Shown here: positions 1-9,619 of the stretch, piece after piece
Layout of the letters: each line of letters opens with the position of its first letter
How positions within the stretch are numbered: the stretch's first letter is position 1
From: Lachnospiraceae bacterium
GTDB taxonomy: Bacteria; Bacillota; Clostridia; Lachnospirales; Lachnospiraceae
NCBI GenBank assembly: GCA_017558145.1
Contig: JAFYWF010000120.1
Span: 26,716-90,715 of the forward strand
Direction of reading: 5' to 3'
DNA: 64,000 bases
The notes under the pieces: generated by a model
Databases searched by the model: none
The model's input: the letters and a program-made list of their open reading frames with translations, nothing else
What the model was told of the DNA's origin: nothing
Position numbers and translations under genes: made by a program

Positions 1-121
1 CTTGTTATATAAATAAGAGTAAAATTATTCCAACGAGTTTTTGCTATAGTAATTGAGAACAACAAGTGAGTGGCTAAGAAAAGCTGAGGAAGACTCAAAC
101 TAATGTACGGAGGGATGAAAT

Positions 122-1843
122 ATGGCAAAAGAAACAAAGAAAAAGGATATGGCAGTAGACAATGGTCTTGATAAAAAATTGAGTCAGGAAGCCAGATTGA
201 AAGATCTTACCAAGAAGATGTATACAATAGTAGGGGTATCAGTATTTATGCTTTTAGCATTTATTTATCTTACTGCACATTCCCGTGCTACTTATGCAGA
301 ACAGTTGGAAACCACAATGTTCTTGAATCAGTATCGTATGGGTTCTAAGAATTTGACAACAGCAGTACAGTCTTATGCGGTTACCGGAGATGAAACTTAT
401 TATAACAATTATTTTAAAGAATTAAATGAAGACAAAAATCGTGATATTGCTTGGGCCGGATTACAGGAAAATGATGTAAAAGATAATGAATGGGCAATGT
501 TAGAAAGTATAGCTTCTATGTCTCAAGGTTTAGTGCCTTTGGAAGAGGAAGCAATGGCACAGGTAAAGGCAGGCAATCAGATAAAAGCGATAGAAGCTGT
601 GTTTGGTGATGTTTATACAGAGACAGCGAATAAAATCAGTGCACAGACAGATACTGCAATTGATACGATTCAGAATAGAATTGCTCTTTATGTACAGATT
701 TTAAACATTATTGTAATTGTTTGTGAAGTCATATTCGTTATTACAATTCTTGCAATCATTTATATGATTTTGCTTACTATCAATTTTGCAAGAAAAGAAT
801 TATTAAATCCAATTATCTCTGTTTCTGCATCCTTGGAAGAATTGGCAAAAGGTAATCTTCATGTGGATTTAGGCGATATGAAAGCTAATAACAGTGAAGT
901 GGGACGTATGGTTGGAGCTTTGGCATTTATGAAAGAAAGCTTCATGAATATGATTAATGAAATTTCAAATGTATTAGGCGAAATGGGGCATGGAAATTTC
1001 AGAGTGAAATTAGATGCAACTTACGTTGGTGAATTTATTAAAATTAAAGATTCTTTAGAAGAAATTATTAAGGAAATGAGAGGAATCTTAAATACTATCC
1101 GTGATACAGCTCAGGAAATTGATGGTGGTTCCGAACAGCTTGCAAAAGCGGCGATGGATTTGGCAGATGGAAGTACCGTGCAGGCAGCTAAGATGCAGGA
1201 AGTTGCAGAAATGGTTGATGAAATGGCAGCATCCATGGAAGCAAAAGCTGAAGAAGCACAGGATACAGTAAAAATTTCTTCTGCAGCCGGAGAAGCATTA
1301 TTAGATGGTAATGAAAAGATGCAGGAATTAAAACTTGCCATTGGTGATATTGAAAAATGTTCTAACGAAATTCGTACAATTATCGGTACCATTGAAGATA
1401 TTGCTAACCAGACAAATCTTCTTTCTTTGAATGCTGCAATCGAAGCAGCACGTGCAGGAGAAGCAGGACGTGGATTTGCGGTAGTAGCAGAACAAGTTAA
1501 GAATTTGGCAGAAGAATCTGCAAATGCAGCTGGTGAAACAAGAAAATTAATCGATACTACAGTGGAAGCTGTTCAGAAGGGTATTGCTTATGCAGACGTA
1601 ACTGCAGAAAGTATGGTTGAGGTAATGACCGGAGCAAAACAGGCAACTGACATGATGGAAAAAATGGCAGTTGAACTTAGAGAAGAAGCAGCTAACATGA
1701 AGAAGATTGATGATAACGTAGCAAGAGTAGCAGAAATTGTAGATAATAACTCTGCGACAAGTGAAGAAACTGCAGCAGTCAGTGAAGAACAAACTGCGCA
1801 GGTGGCTACGATGGTTCAAATGATGGAACAGTTTGTTATCTAG
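122..1843 (+). CDS. Methyl-accepting chemotaxis protein (transmembrane chemoreceptor)
   Basis: This 573-residue protein has the layout of a membrane chemoreceptor that feeds CheA/CheW. A short basic cytoplasmic head is followed by TM1 (about residues 34-52), an extracytoplasmic, mostly helical sensor of about 140 residues, TM2 (about 192-221), HAMP-like segments (about 222-330) and a signalling domain to the C-terminus. The conserved hairpin tip, with [20 protein letters not shown] at about residues 428-447, identifies the family. No CheR-tethering pentapeptide is visible at the C-terminus. GGAGGG a few bases upstream supports the ATG start, and a strong terminator follows, so it is probably monocistronic. 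The ligand cannot be predicted. The family call is near certain. Confidence 0.96.
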   Translation: MAKETKKKDMAVDNGLDKKLSQEARLKDLTKKMYTIVGVSVFMLLAFIYLTAHSRATYAEQLETTMFLNQYRMGSKNLTTAVQSYAVTGDETYYNNYFKELNEDKNRDIAWAGLQENDVKDNEWAMLESIASMSQGLVPLEEEAMAQVKAGNQIKAIEAVFGDVYTETANKISAQTDTAIDTIQNRIALYVQILNIIVIVCEVIFVITILAIIYMILLTINFARKELLNPIISVSASLEELAKGNLHVDLGDMKANNSEVGRMVGALAFMKESFMNMINEISNVLGEMGHGNFRVKLDATYVGEFIKIKDSLEEIIKEMRGILNTIRDTAQEIDGGSEQLAKAAMDLADGSTVQAAKMQEVAEMVDEMAASMEAKAEEAQDTVKISSAAGEALLDGNEKMQELKLAIGDIEKCSNEIRTIIGTIEDIANQTNLLSLNAAIEAARAGEAGRGFAVVAEQVKNLAEESANAAGETRKLIDTTVEAVQKGIAYADVTAESMVEVMTGAKQATDMMEKMAVELREEAANMKKIDDNVARVAEIVDNNSATSEETAAVSEEQTAQVATMVQMMEQFVI

Positions 1844-1884
1844 TTATTAGTGATATACATAAAAAGAAATATGACGACAATATT

Positions 1885-1916
1885 AAGAGCTATGATATTA
1901 TCATAGCTCTTTTTTA
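1885..1916 (+). terminator. Rho-independent terminator after the chemoreceptor gene
   Basis: An 11-bp inverted repeat (AGAGCTATGAT/ATCATAGCTCT) with a tiny loop is followed directly by a run of six T. It lies 42 bases after the receptor stop codon and separates that gene from the next unit. Confidence 0.9.
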
Positions 1917-1977
1917 TTGCATGAGAGTAAACAGAATGGTAAAATAAAAAGGTTATAGGATAATTGAAAAGGAGTAT

Positions 1978-2001
1978 ATGGTGCATTTTAAAATGCATCA
2001 T
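1978..2001 (+). promoter_or_regulatory. Palindrome just upstream of the phospholipase C-like gene
   Basis: TGCATTTTAAAATGCA at 1982-1997 is a perfect 16-bp palindrome. It extends to 24 bases with one G-T pair. It sits directly before the ribosome site (AGAAGGA) of the gene starting at 2013. It could be a repressor operator or an mRNA hairpin next to the start. An ATG at 1978 preceded by AAGGAG opens a 25-codon frame that overlaps the gene start, so a leader peptide is also possible. Function is not established. Confidence 0.4.
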
Positions 2002-2012
2002 AGAAGGAAACT

Positions 2013-2831
2013 ATGCCAACATCATATGCACATTATAAATTTGGGCAAGAGGTAAAAGTAAAGTTGCCAAAGGATATTTTAGCAATTGTAAATGACTATC
2101 CACAATTATTTGATTTGGGGTTACACGGTCCTGATTTATTGTTTTACTATAATGCTTTGAAGAAAAATAAGATAAATACTACAGGTTTTGGATTGCATGA
2201 ATATTCCGGCAGATATGTGTTTCGTCGTGCAGCAAAAGTTATTATAGATAAGCAGATGAGTCATGCACATTTGGCCTACATTTTTGGATTTTTGTGCCAT
2301 TACTCCTTGGATGTTTCTTGTCACGGATGTGTGAATGCTTTTGAAGCCACAGGAATTGCAAGCCATTTGGAGATTGAGGCAGAGCTGGATCGTGAAATGC
2401 TGGTGCGCGATGGAAAAGATCCATTAAGTACGATTTTGACAAAGCACTTAGTAAGTAACAGGGAAAATGCAGAGGTAATCAAGGACTTTTTTCCAGGGAT
2501 TACAGCGAAAGAAATTGAAAAAACAATTAAAGACATGATTTTTTATTTGAATTTTCTGGTAGCACCAGGAAAATTCAAACGTTGGATTTTTGCAAAAGGA
2601 TTGAAACTAGTAGGAAAATATGAAGATTTTGGCGGATTAATGATAAATGTGGAAAAAAATCATGAGTGTGATAAGACTGTGGAAAGATTGTTGGATTTAT
2701 ATGAAGATGCCAAAGGCTTGGCGGTTCAATTGATTCAGGAATATCCATTGTATCTGAACAAAGAATTGGAATTGAATGAAGTATATAAATATAGTTTTGA
2801 TTCTGAATTACCGAGAGTAGGAAGGGAATAG
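2013..2831 (+). CDS. Zinc-dependent phospholipase C-like protein
   Basis: The 272-residue product resembles the zinc-dependent phospholipase C family (PF00882-like). Likely metal ligands are scattered His/Asp residues: HGPD at 38-41, H62, HYSLD at 96-100, H104, and H118 with E122. Unlike secreted clostridial phospholipases it has no signal peptide, so it is presumably cytoplasmic; the substrate is unknown. The start is supported by AAGGA 8 bases upstream. The stop lies 5 bases before the MFS gene, so the two are probably co-transcribed. The family assignment rests on these motifs; enzymatic activity is inferred. Confidence 0.8.
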   Translation: MPTSYAHYKFGQEVKVKLPKDILAIVNDYPQLFDLGLHGPDLLFYYNALKKNKINTTGFGLHEYSGRYVFRRAAKVIIDKQMSHAHLAYIFGFLCHYSLDVSCHGCVNAFEATGIASHLEIEAELDREMLVRDGKDPLSTILTKHLVSNRENAEVIKDFFPGITAKEIEKTIKDMIFYLNFLVAPGKFKRWIFAKGLKLVGKYEDFGGLMINVEKNHECDKTVERLLDLYEDAKGLAVQLIQEYPLYLNKELELNEVYKYSFDSELPRVGRE

Positions 2832-2836
2832 TTTGT

Positions 2837-4069
2837 ATGAAATTTACAAAGGAAGAAAAAAATTGGATTCTTTATGATATTGGCAATTCAGCCTTTACCA
2901 TGTTGATGGCTTCTATTATGCCTATTTATTTTAACTATTTAGCTGAATCGGGAGGATTAACCGAGGTTGAATATATGGCATATTGGGGATATGCGGCATC
3001 GATAGCCACTTTAATTGTAGCAATATTGGGACCCATATGTGGTGCCATTGCTGATAATAAAGGTATGAAGAAACCGGTTTTTATAACTTCATTGATACTC
3101 GGAGCATTCGGTTGTGTTTGCTTAGGGTTTGCAAAACAGTGGCTGGTATTTTTAATCATTTTATTAATTGCAAAAGTGGGATATTCCAGCAGTTTGATTT
3201 TTTATGATTCTATGTTAATTGATGTGACAACAGAAGAAAAAATTGACCAGGTCTCATCCTTGGGATATGCATTAGGTTATATTGGAAGCTGCATTCCTTT
3301 TATTGTTTGTCTTGCAATTGTACTTTGTTCAGATTTTATTGGGATTTCGATGCCTACTGCTATGACTATTGCACTTTTACTAACTGCAGCATGGTGGGTG
3401 TTAATGTCGTTACCACTTTTGAAAACATATAGGCAAATATACTTTGTTGAGAAACAAAAAAATATGGTTTTGGGCAGTTTTAAACGTTTAGGAAAAACTT
3501 TACTAAATGTGAAAAAGGAAAAAAAGACATTTTTGTTTTTGCTGGCATTTTTCTTTTATATTGATGGCGTATATACGATTATTGATATGGCAACAGCTTA
3601 TGGAGCCGCATTAGGACTTGATAGTACCGGACTTTTGATTGCTTTGCTGGTGACCCAGATTGTGGCATTTCCATTTGCTATTTTGTTTGGAAGATTAGCG
3701 AAAAAATACAGTACAGCACGATTGATTAGTGTTTGTATTACGTCTTATTTTGGAATTGCAGTTTTTGCTTACTTTTTATCTAATCAAGTACAATTTTTTG
3801 CGTTGGCAGTGTTAGTAGGAATGTTTCAGGGGGGAATTCAGGCTTTATCCCGTTCTTATTATACTAAAATTATTCCGGCACAAAAAGCGGGAGAATATTT
3901 TGGACTTATGGATATTTGTGGTAAAGGTGCATCCTTTCTTGGAACTGCAGTAGTAGGTGGTGTGTCTCAGTTAACCGGAAGCTTAAATAAAGGCGTGGGA
4001 GTTGTTGCTTTATTTTTTGTAGCAGGGATGGTTTTATTCCAAATGTCTGTGAAATCGGAAAATGAATAA
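2837..4069 (+). CDS. MFS transporter, UMF1 (Atg22-like) family
   Basis: This 410-residue protein has about 12 hydrophobic segments. Its N-terminus carries a signature typical of UMF1 transporters: WILYDIGNSAFTMLM at about residues 10-24, with the conserved Asp-Gly-Asn-Ser-Ala. Bacterial UMF1 proteins are related to the vacuolar effluxer Atg22 and are mostly uncharacterised; the substrate cannot be read from sequence. It lies between the phospholipase-like gene (5-bp gap) and the EF-G-like GTPase gene (12-bp gap), consistent with one operon. Confidence 0.88.
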   Translation: MKFTKEEKNWILYDIGNSAFTMLMASIMPIYFNYLAESGGLTEVEYMAYWGYAASIATLIVAILGPICGAIADNKGMKKPVFITSLILGAFGCVCLGFAKQWLVFLIILLIAKVGYSSSLIFYDSMLIDVTTEEKIDQVSSLGYALGYIGSCIPFIVCLAIVLCSDFIGISMPTAMTIALLLTAAWWVLMSLPLLKTYRQIYFVEKQKNMVLGSFKRLGKTLLNVKKEKKTFLFLLAFFFYIDGVYTIIDMATAYGAALGLDSTGLLIALLVTQIVAFPFAILFGRLAKKYSTARLISVCITSYFGIAVFAYFLSNQVQFFALAVLVGMFQGGIQALSRSYYTKIIPAQKAGEYFGLMDICGKGASFLGTAVVGGVSQLTGSLNKGVGVVALFFVAGMVLFQMSVKSENE

Positions 4070-4081
4070 AAAGAGGTTTTA

Positions 4082-6763
4082 ATGAAAACAAAACATATAG
4101 TGATGGGGATTCTTGCCCATGTGGATGCAGGCAAGACTACTTTATCAGAACAGATTTTATACCAATGTGGAGCAACTAAAAAAGTTGGACGTGTAGACCA
4201 TCAGGATACTTTTTTAGACCATCATAGTTTAGAAAAAGAACGTGGAATTACCATTTTTTCAAAACAGGCCTGTTTTAATTTAGGAGAATATGGAATTACA
4301 CTTTTGGATACACCCGGACATGTAGATTTTAGTATGGAAATGGAACGTTCCCTACAAGTATTGGATTATGCCATTTTGGTTATTAATGGAACGGATGGAG
4401 TTCAAAGTCATACGAAAACATTATGGAAATTATTGGAAAGATATCATATTCCAGTATTTTTATTCATTAATAAAATGGATCAGCCGGGAAATGAAAAAGT
4501 ATCTTTATTACAACAATTAAAGAGTAAGTTGAGCATGGATTGTGTGGAATTTGGACAAGAGGGAGAATCTTTTTGGGAAGAAATCGCAGTTCGTGATGAA
4601 GTTTTAATGGAGAATTTTCTTGAAGGAAATAATCCGACGAAAAGGAACATTCAATCGTTAATAATGGAACGAAAGGTTTATCCATGCATTTTCGGTTCCG
4701 CCTTAAAAAATATAGGAGTAGATAGTTTATTAGATATTGTTAAAGAGTACGTGATGGAGAAAGAATATCCGGATAGTTTTGGAGCCAGGGTATTTAAAAT
4801 TGGAAGAGACGGACAAAACAATCGTTTAACCTATATGAAAATAACAGGTGGAAATCTTAAAGTAAAACAAGTAGTCAATGGGAAAAGCAGAGAACATCAG
4901 GAGTGGAGCGAAAAAGTAGATCAGCTTCGAATTTATTCGGGGACTATTTTTGATAGAAAAGATGAAGTTATTGCAGGGCAGATTTGTTCTGTCACCGGAT
5001 TAGAGCATACATATGCAGGACAAGCATTAGGAGAAGAAAAAGAAGATACGATTTCTACGATGGAGGCTGTATTAACTTATCGTGTAGAACTTTCGGAAAA
5101 TGTGAATGTACATCAGGCATATGAAAAATTACAAATATTGGCAGAAGAAGATCCCGGATTGCAAATTTCATGGATAGAAAAAATCAATGAAATTCATATT
5201 AAAGTAATGGGAGATATTCAAATTGAAGTATTAAAGCAATTGATTTTGGATCGTTTTCAGATGGAAGTTGGTTTTGGCAGTGGACATATTGTATATAAGG
5301 AAACGATTGATGATGTCGTAGAAGGTGTGGGACATTTTGAACCTTTGCGTCATTATGCGGAAGTACATTTATTATTGGAGCCGCTTCCTACAGGAAGTGG
5401 GGTGCAGATAGATACTGTCTGTAGTGAAGATATATTAGATAAAAATTGGCAACGTTTGATTGCTACGCATTTACTGGAAAAACAGCATGTGGGTGTTTTG
5501 GCAGGAGCTGCTGTTACAGATATTAAATATACTATTTTAACAGGGAAAGCTCATGCAAAGCATACCGAGGGTGGTGACTTCAGACAAGCAACGTATCGTG
5601 CTGTTCGACAAGGACTTAGAAAAGCTAATTCAGTATTGTTAGAGCCGGTATATGAATTTACGTTGGAAATACCAACATCTTTGGTAGGACGGGCGATGTC
5701 TGATGTGCAGAAAATGAGTGGAGATATTGCGATTTCCGAAAATCAGAATACCTGGGATAATGATATGACGGTATTGTATGGTACTTGTCCGGTAATTACA
5801 ATGCAGGAATATCAAAGAGAAGTATTGGCATACACGAAAGGTTTAGGACGTTTGGAATGTCGATTAAAAGGATATGAGCCTTGTCATAATACGCCGGAAG
5901 TATTAGAAACGCTAGGATATGATCCGGATCGAGATTTGGAAAATCCTTGCGGTAGTGTATTTTGCAGTCATGGTGCAGGAATTACAGTAGATTGGACGGA
6001 AGTGGAAGAGCATATGCATCTGCCGTTGGTTTATCAGAAAGAAGAATCCTCAAATCGTCAGGAAGCTTTGGAAAGAAAGGCAGTGAAGCGGGAAGCTTCC
6101 AGGAGCATAGGAACTGAAGAAATAGATGCTATTTTACAGCGTACTTACGGTGCAAATAAAAAAGGTGGAGATTATGTTGCTCCTCAGGGATGGAATCGAT
6201 ATAAAAATAAAAAGCAGGATGCCCCGGTAACTAGAGTTTACAAAGGAACACCGAAAAAAGAAGCGTATCTTTTAGTAGATGGTTATAATATTATTTATGC
6301 ATGGAAAGAATTGAAGGAATTGGCAGAGGTAAATTTAGATGGTGCCAGGGGAAAATTACAGGATATTTTATGTGATTACTCAGCTATGAAAGGATGTCAG
6401 GTAATGGTGGTTTTTGATGCTTACCGTCTGAAAGGACATCCGGTAGAGGTTTGGGATTATCATAATATTCGTGTAGTATTTACTAAAGAAGCAGAGACTG
6501 CGGACCAATACATTGAAAAATTTGCTCATCAGCATGCCAAAGAATATACCATTACAGTGGCAACTTCAGATGGATTGGAACAGGTGATTATTCGAGGACA
6601 GGGATGTGGACTTCTATCAGCCAATGATTTACAAGAAGAAATAAAAAGAAGTAAAGAACTTTTTCAAGAGCAACATATGGAAAAAACTTTGCATGATAAA
6701 GTAACTTTGAAAGAATATATGACCGAAGATTTAATCAAAAAAATAACAGTATCAGAAGAATAA
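4082..6763 (+). CDS. EF-G/TetM-like translational GTPase fused to a NYN (Rae1/YacP-like) nuclease domain
   Basis: An 893-residue two-part protein. Residues 1 to about 680 are a ribosome-protection-type translational GTPase: G1 AHVDAGKTT (12-20), a RGIT switch (54-57), DTPGH (76-80) and NKMD (130-133), then EF-G-like domains II-V. After a basic linker (about 685-727), residues 729 to about 870 form a NYN/PIN-like domain beginning LLVDGYNIIYAW. Acidic residues D733, D779, D808 (in ETADQYIEK) and D830 (in TSDG) match the expected metal-binding set. YacP/Rae1 of Bacillus subtilis is a stand-alone nuclease of this type that cleaves mRNA in the ribosomal A site. The fusion suggests a factor that enters the A site and cuts mRNA or rescues ribosomes. 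Databases tend to label such proteins tetracycline resistance; the operon gives no support for that. Confidence 0.9.
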   Translation: MKTKHIVMGILAHVDAGKTTLSEQILYQCGATKKVGRVDHQDTFLDHHSLEKERGITIFSKQACFNLGEYGITLLDTPGHVDFSMEMERSLQVLDYAILVINGTDGVQSHTKTLWKLLERYHIPVFLFINKMDQPGNEKVSLLQQLKSKLSMDCVEFGQEGESFWEEIAVRDEVLMENFLEGNNPTKRNIQSLIMERKVYPCIFGSALKNIGVDSLLDIVKEYVMEKEYPDSFGARVFKIGRDGQNNRLTYMKITGGNLKVKQVVNGKSREHQEWSEKVDQLRIYSGTIFDRKDEVIAGQICSVTGLEHTYAGQALGEEKEDTISTMEAVLTYRVELSENVNVHQAYEKLQILAEEDPGLQISWIEKINEIHIKVMGDIQIEVLKQLILDRFQMEVGFGSGHIVYKETIDDVVEGVGHFEPLRHYAEVHLLLEPLPTGSGVQIDTVCSEDILDKNWQRLIATHLLEKQHVGVLAGAAVTDIKYTILTGKAHAKHTEGGDFRQATYRAVRQGLRKANSVLLEPVYEFTLEIPTSLVGRAMSDVQKMSGDIAISENQNTWDNDMTVLYGTCPVITMQEYQREVLAYTKGLGRLECRLKGYEPCHNTPEVLETLGYDPDRDLENPCGSVFCSHGAGITVDWTEVEEHMHLPLVYQKEESSNRQEALERKAVKREASRSIGTEEIDAILQRTYGANKKGGDYVAPQGWNRYKNKKQDAPVTRVYKGTPKKEAYLLVDGYNIIYAWKELKELAEVNLDGARGKLQDILCDYSAMKGCQVMVVFDAYRLKGHPVEVWDYHNIRVVFTKEAETADQYIEKFAHQHAKEYTITVATSDGLEQVIIRGQGCGLLSANDLQEEIKRSKELFQEQHMEKTLHDKVTLKEYMTEDLIKKITVSEE

Positions 6764-6790
6764 ATAAGAACAGATAATAGGAGAGAAAGG

Positions 6791-8167
6791 ATGCTTCCCA
6801 TAGAATTTCAAAAACGAATGCAAGAAATGCTCCAAGAAGAGTATGATTCTTTTTTGAGTGGTTTTGAAAAACCAAGATTTCATGCATTGCGTAGAAACCC
6901 TCTAAAAATAGGAAAAACTGAATTTGAAGATTTGATGCCTTTTGCATTAACACCAGTGCCATGGGCAACAACCGGCTATTATTATGAAAATGATATACAG
7001 CCGGGAAAACACGAGTATCATGAAGCGGGGCTTTATTATATCCAGGAACCCAGTGCCATGTCTGTTGTGGAATATTTGGAAATCAAGCCGGGAGAGTATA
7101 TATTGGATTTATGTGCTGCACCGGGAGGAAAAACAACCCAGATTGCAGGTTTTTTGCAAGGGGATGGATTATTGATTTGCAATGAAATTCATCCTCAGAG
7201 AGCAAAGATTTTATCTGAAAATATTGAAAGAATGGGAGTGAAAAACGCATTGGTCACAAATGAAACACCACAGCGCTTATCAGCTGCCTTTCCGGGGTAC
7301 TTTGATAAAATTTTAGTGGATGCACCTTGCTCAGGAGAGGGTATGTTCCGAAAAAATGAAGAGGCTTTGGATGAGTGGAGTCCGGAGAATGTACAAATGT
7401 GTGCTGACAGACAAGATGAGATTTTAGAGGAAGTGGCTAAGATGCTTCGACCGGGAGGTAGAATCTGTTATTCTACATGTACTTTTGCACCGGCAGAAAA
7501 TGAAGAATGTATGGCCCGTTTCTTGCAAAAATATCCTCAATTTCATTTGATAGAAGTGGAGAAAAAAGGAAACATGTCTGCAGGAGAACCTAAATATTCT
7601 AAAGTGGAAGCAGAAGGATTAGAAAAAACAATCCGTCTGTGGCCACATAAATTAGATGGAGAAGGCCATTTTATAGCTGTGTTGGAAAAAGACGGTATAT
7701 TAGAAGAAGAGCATAAGCCGTTGCCTAAAAATGGATTTGAAAAAGCAATCAATGAAAAAGAATACAGAGAATACAGGGATTTTGAAAATGAATTTTTAAA
7801 AATTCATATGGAACAAGAATGTATGATGTTTGGAGAACAGTTGTATGCTATGCCTGCCAATATGCCTGCATTGAAAGGATTAAAGGTACTTCGTCCGGGA
7901 TTACATCTTGGAACAATGAAAAAGAAACGATTTGAACCATCACATGCACTAGCATTAGCTTTAAAACCTAAAGAAGTCAGATATACTTGGGATTTAAAGA
8001 GTGGAAGTTTAGAGAGTAAACAATATTTGTCAGGACAAACTTTTGCAGCAAATGGAGAAAAAGGTTGGTATTTGATTACGGTAGATGGATATAGTTTGGG
8101 CTGGGGAAAACTTGCCGGAGGAATCATGAAAAATCATTATCCGAAAGGATTACGAAAGAACTGGTAA
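6791..8167 (+). CDS. rsmF: rRNA cytosine-C5 methyltransferase, RsmB/RsmF (NOP2/Sun) family
   Basis: A 458-residue SAM-dependent m5C methyltransferase. The SAM motif LDLCAAPGGKTT lies at 105-116. The two Cys motifs are DAPCSGEGMFRK (C180) and YSTCTF (C230, the expected nucleophile). A C-terminal segment resembles the RNA-binding extension seen in RsmF-like proteins. The probable substrate is 16S rRNA; the exact position cannot be read. It begins 27 bases after the GTPase-NYN gene with a GGAGAG site and is the last gene of that operon, ending in a strong two-way terminator. Confidence 0.93.
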   Translation: MLPIEFQKRMQEMLQEEYDSFLSGFEKPRFHALRRNPLKIGKTEFEDLMPFALTPVPWATTGYYYENDIQPGKHEYHEAGLYYIQEPSAMSVVEYLEIKPGEYILDLCAAPGGKTTQIAGFLQGDGLLICNEIHPQRAKILSENIERMGVKNALVTNETPQRLSAAFPGYFDKILVDAPCSGEGMFRKNEEALDEWSPENVQMCADRQDEILEEVAKMLRPGGRICYSTCTFAPAENEECMARFLQKYPQFHLIEVEKKGNMSAGEPKYSKVEAEGLEKTIRLWPHKLDGEGHFIAVLEKDGILEEEHKPLPKNGFEKAINEKEYREYRDFENEFLKIHMEQECMMFGEQLYAMPANMPALKGLKVLRPGLHLGTMKKKRFEPSHALALALKPKEVRYTWDLKSGSLESKQYLSGQTFAANGEKGWYLITVDGYSLGWGKLAGGIMKNHYPKGLRKNW

Positions 8168-8208
8168 AAAACGGGGATTTTGAAAAAATCAAAATCCCCG
8201 TTTCTTTT
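8166..8208. terminator. Bidirectional terminator between convergent genes
   Basis: A perfect 15-bp stem (AAACGGGGATTTTGA and its complement at 8189-8203) with an AAAAA loop is flanked by an A-run on the left and a T-rich run on the right. It can therefore stop transcription from both the rRNA methyltransferase gene and the minus-strand FKBP gene. Confidence 0.93.
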
Positions 8209-9385
8209 ATTCTACAGTTGCATGATCCATTAAGTAGGAAATTACCATTTTCTGTAGAGTCATCTGCATAATATAATTTTTACCATAAACATCTGATGTG
8301 GTAGAAGCAATAGAATTTGCAGTTTCCTGATAGTCTTCATCACTAATGGTAAGACCGGCATCTGTAAAGATGTACTGGTATGTCATATCGATAGTCGCAC
8401 GACTGCGGCTCTGTTCATCTAAATAAGTTTCAAATTCTTTATTAGACATTCCCGTAAAATCTGAAAAATTATTATAAATAGGAGTTCCGGTATATGCCAT
8501 CATAGCCTGGTTATAGGAATTATAATAGGATTCGTGATCATATTTGATAATTCCTTTTAAGTATTTTAAGTGATCTGTATTGTAAGAAGAAGCAGAAGCA
8601 TTGTCATTAATATAAGTTACAAGATAATTCTGCAACTTAGTAGCTTCCTGAGTTGTTTTTAAATATTCTTTATATTCTTCTACAGTAGTGGCATAATCAC
8701 TTAAGTGTTCAGCAACAAATTCATCTGTAAAATCAGGAAGAACGTAGAGGCTGTTTACTGTAACTTCAAATACAGCATCTTTTCCCTGTAAATCTTCAGA
8801 AGAATAATCTTCCGGGAAAGTTACTTCTACGGTCACTTTGTCACCTGGATGAGAACCATATAACTGTTCTTCAAAATCATCAACATAAGAACCGGATCCA
8901 AGTACTAAATCAGTACCTGCACCGTCAGTGCTTCCACCTTCAAATTCTACACCGTCTACAGTACCTACATAATCAATATTTAAGGTATCTCCTTCAACTG
9001 CAGTAAGAGTAGTATCTGTGGAGGGAACTTTGTTAGAAGTAAGAAGAGAATTAATTTCTGCAGACATTTCATCTTCTGTGTATTCAACTTCTGATTGAGG
9101 TACCACAATGTTTTTGTAATCAATTGGTGTAATGTAATCGGTTGGATTTACATTTTTTAAAGTTCCATCTTCGTTTAAGAAGGCACTGTAATCGCTACTG
9201 GATTGAGTTGTGGTCATTTTGTAATAAACAAAAGAACCAATTCCGGCAGCAAAAAGAACAATCACAAGAACAATAAGAAGGTTACTTGTGAGGGCAGTAC
9301 GCTTTGCTTCGCGTTTTGCTTTTTGGTTTGCTTCTTGTCTGGCTTTTCGTTTTGCCTGACTTTTAGTCATGTTGTTTTCGCTCAT
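8207..9385 (-). CDS. Membrane-anchored trigger-factor-like FKBP peptidyl-prolyl isomerase
   Basis: A 392-residue protein with a highly basic head (residues 1-30), one TM segment (about 34-56) and a long extracytoplasmic part. Residues about 127-215 form an FKBP domain: VEGDTLNIDYVGTVDG, then GSGSYVDDFEEQLYG, PGDKVTVEVTFPEDY and FEVTVNSLY. The rest (216-392) is helical, Tyr-rich and resembles the chaperone arms of trigger factor. It probably folds exported proteins at the outer face of the membrane, a job usually done by PrsA in Firmicutes. The start follows AGGAG by 10-11 bases. Orientation is opposite to its neighbours and it stands alone. Confidence 0.88.
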   Translation of the reverse strand: MSENNMTKSQAKRKARQEANQKAKREAKRTALTSNLLIVLVIVLFAAGIGSFVYYKMTTTQSSSDYSAFLNEDGTLKNVNPTDYITPIDYKNIVVPQSEVEYTEDEMSAEINSLLTSNKVPSTDTTLTAVEGDTLNIDYVGTVDGVEFEGGSTDGAGTDLVLGSGSYVDDFEEQLYGSHPGDKVTVEVTFPEDYSSEDLQGKDAVFEVTVNSLYVLPDFTDEFVAEHLSDYATTVEEYKEYLKTTQEATKLQNYLVTYINDNASASSYNTDHLKYLKGIIKYDHESYYNSYNQAMMAYTGTPIYNNFSDFTGMSNKEFETYLDEQSRSRATIDMTYQYIFTDAGLTISDEDYQETANSIASTTSDVYGKNYIMQMTLQKMVISYLMDHATVE

Positions 9386-9619
9386 TTTTCATAATCTCCT
9401 GTAAAATTACTGTTAAATGTGGGAAGGATAGATATATAAAAATCCCACGATAGACTCAAGTATAACATAAAATAAGAAAAGTGAATATGAAAAAAATGTG
9501 AATTTTAACTGAATTTTTGCTTCTTTTGTTTTTTAGGAATATGTTGTAGAATTGTAGCGTATAGTTTTTTATCAAATTTTTGAAAAATTAGTTTTAAAAT
9601 TCAATCTAAGGAGGGTATT

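Noticed and set aside
1..121. A c-di-GMP riboswitch or sigma-D promoter before the chemoreceptor
   Set aside because: No convincing riboswitch core and no TAAA-N15-CCGATAT match were found; the left part is cut by the window edge.
4082..6763. Reading the GTPase-NYN gene as a true tetM-type resistance gene
   Set aside because: It carries an extra nuclease domain, its base composition is like its neighbours and no mobile element or resistance leader is present.
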